Assembly (NCBI GenBank): GCA_046541515.1
Contig: JBKHDD010000062.1
Span: forward strand, 1-23,544
Direction of reading: 5' to 3'
Length of the DNA: 23,544 bases
From: CAYFVR01 sp046541515
GTDB taxonomy: Bacteria > Desulfobacterota > Desulfobacteria > Desulfobacterales > Desulfococcaceae
Below the pieces are notes generated by a model. That model saw only the letters and a program-made list of their open reading frames with translations. It did no database searches and had not been told where the DNA came from. The stretch's first letter is position 1. Each line of letters begins with the position of its first letter. The position numbers and the translations under genes were made by a program. Below, in pieces: positions 21,342 through 23,544 of the stretch.

Positions 21342-22000
21342 TCAGATTTTGTTAAGGGAGAATTTCAAATCGAATCCTTTCCCGGCGACGGCCCCGGCGC
21401 TCGCGTCCCATCGGATCTCCGCGCGGAACAAGGCGCCAAGGCCCAAACCGGCCCATACGCCGGTCCATATTTTGGGCGTTCCCCCCCGGGGACGTTGATG
21501 AACGTTGAACGACCAGCCGGCGCGTCCCGATCCCCATTTTCCTGCGCGGGGGCCTGTTTTCCGGGCCGCCGCAACTTTCCCTTCTCCATCTCCGGGCTCG
21601 CGTTTAGAATGCGCACCGGGAATTTGTCGTCCCTGGATTCCAAGGGGGCAATTCTTTTCCCCGCCCGGCCGTAAGAAACCTTTCCAAGCCTCCATAACCG
21701 CCGCTTTGCCTTCCCTCGGCATGGGATAAGGCAATTTGCGGAGATTCCCACCCGATTCCGGGAGCGCCGAGTTGGATTCGCCGCCGGTTGCCGGGCATGG
21801 ACCGCCGTTGACGATCGCCAGGATGTCGATTCCGGGAAAGAGGGGTGAGGATGGTTTTTTCGCAAATCGCCGGCACGTCGCCAATGGAAAGTTGCCGTAG
21901 GCTCCCCCGCAGAAGGAGAGTTGGAACGCCCACATCCGGATGAGGGGCGGGAAAAGCCCAGCAGTTGGACAACCCGGCAGATTTTTGGGAACCGCCCCGT
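21342..22000 (-). pseudogene. Degenerate coding region, unidentified
   Basis: Between the binding-protein gene and the AT-rich orphan gene there is nearly 1 kb without an intact gene. On the minus strand, pieces in different frames look like real protein: GIDILAIVNGGPCPATGG, DDKFPVRILNASPEMEKGKL, and a C-terminal piece KIWTGVWAGLGLGALFRAEI ending in DLKFSLNKI just before the stop at 21342. The last frame is open for 197 codons, but its upstream half reads poorly. This fits a frameshifted gene, perhaps for a secreted or envelope protein. The 5' limit is a guess. Confidence 0.3.
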
Positions 22001-22127
22001 GGCTTGGCGGCCTTCGCCGGAGAAATGCGAAAACCGTCTGTCCTCCTTAAAGGCCATGTTGGCCCTACCAAGAATTGGCCTGGGCATTAACATAAATCAA
22101 ATATAAAATTAAGTTATTAGAAAATGA

Positions 22128-22155
22128 TTGACAGTCATTCCGAGAGCGGTTAACA
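22128..22155 (+). promoter_or_regulatory. Predicted promoter of the AT-rich orphan gene
   Basis: TTGACA (22128-22133), then TTAACA at 16 bp (22150-22155) or TAACAA at 17 bp, within an AT-rich stretch 75 bases before the start codon. Confidence 0.5.
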
Positions 22156-22229
22156 AACACTTCGCCATGGGGACCGGGTTTTGGCCGAAAATCGTCCAAT
22201 CAATGGTTATGCCCTGGGATTGAATAGAA

Positions 22230-22712
22230 ATGGAAGAAACAACATTTCCAAAATGGTTGGGACAGCGCCTCCTTGAAAATAACTTTCCATGGCACCAAGC
22301 ATGGGAATTGGAACCAGAGGCGTTTATTAAGAAGATTACACTTCATGATTCTGTTTGGATCAGGCTTGCTTTAGATTCCGCGTGGGAAAATACGGCAACC
22401 TTAGTTTTTCAATGGGATACATATTGGAACAAGGATCTTGCCCGTTATCCCGGGGACAAGATCGGTATTTGGCCTATTCTATTGATCCAAGTTCCAAAAG
22501 TAAAAAATATCGAATGTGTTGATTATGATGATATCGGTGGTGTCCAAAGAACAATTTCAGATTTAAAAACTCAAAAGGTTCAAGATAATTTCTTGAGTGA
22601 AATAATGGATGTATATGGTGGTAAAATTATTCTTTCCCATAAAAGCAGTTTTAAAGTCCTCTGTTACGATGTTGAGGGGCAACAGATAGAATTAAAAGGG
22701 GAAATAGCATAA
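22230..22712 (+). CDS. AT-rich orphan gene, hypothetical protein
   Basis: A 160-residue soluble protein with many Trp and acidic residues (MEETTFPKWLGQRLLENNFP; SAWENTATLVFQWDTYWNKD; GDKIGIWPILLIQVPKV). Its codons prefer A/T at the third position (TTT, AAA, GAT, ATT), sharply unlike the GC-rich genes on both sides, so it is very probably horizontally acquired. There is no signal peptide, membrane segment or known catalytic motif. Small acidic Trp-rich orphans of this kind are sometimes immunity proteins, but no toxin is adjacent, and I do not claim that. The ribosome site is weak (GGGATTGAATAGAA). The frame is intact, which argues for recent arrival or selection. Confidence 0.75.
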   Translation: MEETTFPKWLGQRLLENNFPWHQAWELEPEAFIKKITLHDSVWIRLALDSAWENTATLVFQWDTYWNKDLARYPGDKIGIWPILLIQVPKVKNIECVDYDDIGGVQRTISDLKTQKVQDNFLSEIMDVYGGKIILSHKSSFKVLCYDVEGQQIELKGEIA

Positions 22713-22781
22713 ACATGCTTTCTATCGGAGCGCAAAAAGCCCGCGCCCGCTGAAAAGCGACGTTATAAAGACTTGAAATCC

Positions 22782-23387
22782 ATGAAAAGACGCCCGTCAG
22801 GAGCCATAGTCATCGCAATCGTCCTGTGCTCGGTCGTTCGCCAAGCGTGGCCGACCGGGAACGGCGCCGCCTCGCAACTGGCGGCGGCGGCCATCGAACG
22901 GACAACGCATCGCGTGACCTACGACGGGAGCTACCGCCAAATCCCCTATCCGAACGGGGACGTGCCCGGCCACATCGGCGTGTGCACGGATGTGGTCGTG
23001 CGGTCCTATCGAGCGCTGGGGATTGATCTTCAACGCCTGGTCCACGAAGACATGTCGGCCGGCTTCGAGAAATATCCGGACCGCTGGGGACTGACCCGGC
23101 CCGATCCGAACATAGACCATCGCCGCGTCCCGAACCTTCAGACCTTTTTCGAGCGCCACGGCGACGTTCTGCCGACGTCTCAAGACCCAAGCGACTACCG
23201 GCCCGGGGACCTCGTCACCTGGATGTTGCCGGGCAATCTCCCCCATATCGGGATCGTCATTGATCGTCTCTCCCGGGACGGAATCAGGCCGCTCGTGGTC
23301 CACAACATTGGCTCCGGGCCGAAAATCGAGGATATCCTGTTCCAGTTCTCCATTACCGGCCATTACCGCTATCCGGCCGCCAAGTGA
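22782..23387 (+). CDS. Secreted DUF1287 protein (NlpC/P60-like fold)
   Basis: A 201-residue protein with an N-terminal signal peptide (basic KRRPSG then IVIAIVLCSVV). The DUF1287 pattern is complete: YDGSYRQIPYPNGDVPGHIG, GVCTDVVVRSYRALGIDL with the likely catalytic Cys, PDPNIDHRRVPNLQTFFERH, DYRPGDLVTWMLPGNLPHIG with the likely catalytic His, and VVHNIGSGPK near the C terminus. A Cys-His pair in this fold suggests cell-wall peptide hydrolysis, but the family is not firmly characterised. I chose ATG 22782; a TTG three codons earlier is also in frame. It stands alone after the foreign-looking gene, and codon use is back to the GC-rich norm. Confidence 0.85.
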   Translation: MKRRPSGAIVIAIVLCSVVRQAWPTGNGAASQLAAAAIERTTHRVTYDGSYRQIPYPNGDVPGHIGVCTDVVVRSYRALGIDLQRLVHEDMSAGFEKYPDRWGLTRPDPNIDHRRVPNLQTFFERHGDVLPTSQDPSDYRPGDLVTWMLPGNLPHIGIVIDRLSRDGIRPLVVHNIGSGPKIEDILFQFSITGHYRYPAAK

Positions 23388-23544
23388 AATAAAGGGGCCG
23401 TATAACCATGGATTGGAACGGTTGGCATCGAGTTCCAAGACTTCGGCAATTTTTCCGAAGGCCAACGCGTCGAGTGCGTGCGGGACGGCGAAAACCCGGC
23501 CGCTTTCCAACAATATTTCATAGAAAATCAAAATCTTGGAGTTT
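23388..23544 (+). other. Right edge, possible start of another gene
   Basis: A plus-strand frame from about 23408 to the window end reads VGIEFQDFGNFSEGQRVECV and stays open, with GC-rich third positions, but no ATG/GTG start is evident. It may be a partial or degraded gene; too little is present to say. Confidence 0.2.

Noticed and set aside
22797..23531. 244-codon minus-strand frame at the right end
   Set aside because: Antisense to the DUF1287 gene, which has a signal peptide and full family motifs.
1..23544. CRISPR array, insertion sequence or prophage
   Set aside because: No regularly spaced repeats, no transposase or integrase frame, and no phage structural gene recognised.

Overview
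The window is a GC-rich, densely coding piece of a bacterial chromosome, interrupted by two AT-richer patches (about 18.2-19.6 kb and 22.1-22.7 kb). The gene content (a ThiC/BzaF-family enzyme under a cobalamin riboswitch, a cobalamin-binding sensor, a B12-type radical SAM protein, small Cys-rich zinc proteins, tandem Hsp20 genes) suggests an anaerobe of the Desulfobacterota (former Deltaproteobacteria). That placement is inferred from content, not measured.

Layout. 1-1.4 kb (minus): a ThiC-superfamily gene, most likely the 5-hydroxybenzimidazole synthase bzaF, broken by three frameshifts and a stop but still preceded by a well-formed cobalamin riboswitch with terminator and antiterminator. 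1.6-4.0 kb (minus): an EamA-type transporter, a zinc-ribbon protein, a 76-residue Cys-rich protein and a CoA-binding protein. 4.1-4.7 kb (plus): an HD-domain protein. 4.9-6.6 kb (minus): an overlapping pair, a cobalamin-binding sensor with a CarH-like Wx9EH motif and a PAS/zinc-cysteine protein. 6.8-8.1 kb (plus): a YdcZ-type transporter and a DJ-1/PfpI protein. 8.3-11.0 kb (plus): full-length polA with all proofreading residues. 11.4-14.0 kb (plus): three Hsp20 genes and a small J-domain protein with half of the usual DnaJ zinc region, a proteostasis island.

Between the J-protein gene and the convergent asparaginase gene ansA (minus) lies a short unit with a promoter, several hairpins and a strong terminator that looks like a small-RNA gene. 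A small membrane protein (minus) and a B12-binding/radical SAM/TPR protein (plus) follow. 17.6-19.4 kb is a decaying toxin-antitoxin patch on the minus strand: an orphan YefM/Phd antitoxin, an intact BrnT-BrnA pair, and a Phd antitoxin whose PIN toxin is truncated and has lost its first active-site Asp. 19.5-20.4 kb and 21.3-22.0 kb look like degenerate coding sequence that I cannot identify. Between them is a secreted solute-binding protein. The right end has an AT-rich orphan gene of likely foreign origin and a secreted DUF1287 protein.

The best leads are the riboswitch-controlled bzaF pseudogene, the possible cobalamin photosensor pair, the candidate sRNA at about 14.08-14.20 kb, and the toxin-antitoxin remnants. 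Seven likely promoters share a TTGAC-type -35 with a 16-bp spacer.
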